Positions 4,882-5,435 of a DNA stretch of 5,435 bases are shown piece by piece (within the stretch, counting starts at the first letter, position 1; each line of letters starts with the position of its first letter). Origin of the DNA: WQUF01 sp031549525 (GTDB lineage: Bacteria > Bacillota > Clostridia > Clostridiales > Clostridiaceae); contig JAVBPQ010000039.1 of the NCBI GenBank assembly GCA_031549525.1, positions 1 to 5,435 on the forward strand, read 5' to 3'. Both the position numbers and the translations under genes were made by a program. The notes under the pieces are model-generated. The model did not search any database. It saw only the letters and a program-made list of their open reading frames with translations, and was not told the DNA's origin.

Positions 4882-5435
4882 ATGTCAAATACTTTAAACG
4901 ATTTAGGACTTGATATAGAAATAATCATTGGGGAGGATTTTTCTCCTAAACAAAGAGCAAAAAATGATCCTTTAAGGGCAAGGATAATCAATTTAGGCGA
5001 TAATAAGGGTGATATAACTGAAGAAGAGAGAAAAGAGGTTATCGCATCTTTAAAGAAGACTGAAGCTATGAGATCTGATAATTTCTCTCGTGGTGTTAAT
5101 ATACATGAAAATCTTCAATATGTTGATATCTCTAGCCTTGAGTATGCTCCTCAAAACTGGTATCCGTGTCCCCTATCTCAAAAAGATGAGCTTGTAAAAT
5201 TAATCGCATCCATTCAAAGTGTGGGATTAATTGAACCAATTATCATTGCAGGATTTAAAGACTATGATAAATACCATATAATTTGCGGAAGAGGTAGAGT
5301 TCTTGCTTATAAGAATTTATTTAAAGCTACTAAATCAGAAAAATACCTTAAGATTCCTGCTTTTGTTTTAGATGGGGATAGATGTGATGAATATTTCTTA
5401 AGAGCACTTATGATAGATTCAATGCTAACTCAGAT
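4882..5435 (+). CDS. ParB-like N-terminal domain protein (3' end missing)
   Basis: An open frame of 184 codons runs off the right edge. The first 75 or so residues are charged and unrecognised. From residue 80 it follows the ParB/sulfiredoxin-like N-terminal fold: VDISSLEYAPQNWYP (81-95), ELVKLIASIQSVGLIEPIII (103-122), YHIICGRGRVLAYKNL (131-146), then IPAFVLDGD and an ALMIDSMLTQ helix (175-184). In this fold the GERR-type motif contacts CTP in chromosome-partition ParB proteins. Here that motif reads GRGR and the following ENLQR-like helix lacks Glu-Asn, so it is a divergent member and may not be a true partition protein. The start ATG has AAGGAG 8 nt upstream; the in-frame ATG at 4876 is too close (2 nt) to that site. 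No parA-like gene is visible on its left. It could be a regulator or part of a plasmid or integrated element. The DNA-binding and C-terminal parts lie outside the window. Confidence 0.7.
   Translation, partial: MSNTLNDLGLDIEIIIGEDFSPKQRAKNDPLRARIINLGDNKGDITEEERKEVIASLKKTEAMRSDNFSRGVNIHENLQYVDISSLEYAPQNWYPCPLSQKDELVKLIASIQSVGLIEPIIIAGFKDYDKYHIICGRGRVLAYKNLFKATKSEKYLKIPAFVLDGDRCDEYFLRALMIDSMLTQ

Noticed and set aside
1..5435. CRISPR array, tRNA, rRNA, insertion sequence or attachment-site repeats
   Set aside because: I saw no regularly spaced repeats, no cloverleaf, no transposase or integrase frame and no long direct repeats in the window.

Overview
This 5.4 kb window is very AT-rich, with strong GGAGG-type ribosome binding sites, TTG as well as ATG starts, and hairpin-plus-T-run terminators. 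This suggests a low-GC Firmicute, most likely Clostridium or a close relative. The genus is inferred from composition and gene style, not from a marker gene.

Layout: (1) Positions 1-272 hold the 3' part of a small plus-strand thioredoxin-like gene with a Cys-Pro-His-Cys active site. A long hairpin at 271-318 separates it from the convergent minus-strand genes and overlaps the stop codons on both sides. (2) Positions 317-2067 hold a two-gene minus-strand operon of nitrilase-superfamily (carbon-nitrogen hydrolase) proteins. Both start with TTG and the genes overlap by 4 nt. The downstream, longer protein (356 aa) has an apparently complete Glu-Lys-Cys triad. The upstream, shorter one (227 aa) has Lys and Cys but lacks the N-terminal strand and the Glu. 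(3) Positions 2068-2276 are intergenic, with a candidate promoter for the nitrilase operon and a hairpin terminator for the next operon. (4) Positions 2277-4744 hold a complete ABC importer of the zinc/manganese family. The permease and ATPase are on the minus strand in an overlapping operon. The lipoprotein solute-binding gene is divergent on the plus strand across a 115 bp spacer carrying overlapping, back-to-back promoters. (5) From 4882 to the right edge is the 5' part of a plus-strand gene with a divergent ParB/sulfiredoxin-like N-terminal domain. It is cut by the window end.

The binding protein at 3854-4744 would capture a divalent metal outside the membrane (three His plus one Asp, favouring Zn) and pass it to the permease, driven by the ATPase. 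No regulator gene is present; any Zur- or Fur-type control must come from elsewhere. The nitrilase pair is the least explained part: its substrate cannot be read from the sequence, and an active plus incomplete subunit arrangement is the most notable idea here. I found no CRISPR, tRNA, rRNA, transposase or clear mobile-element boundary.
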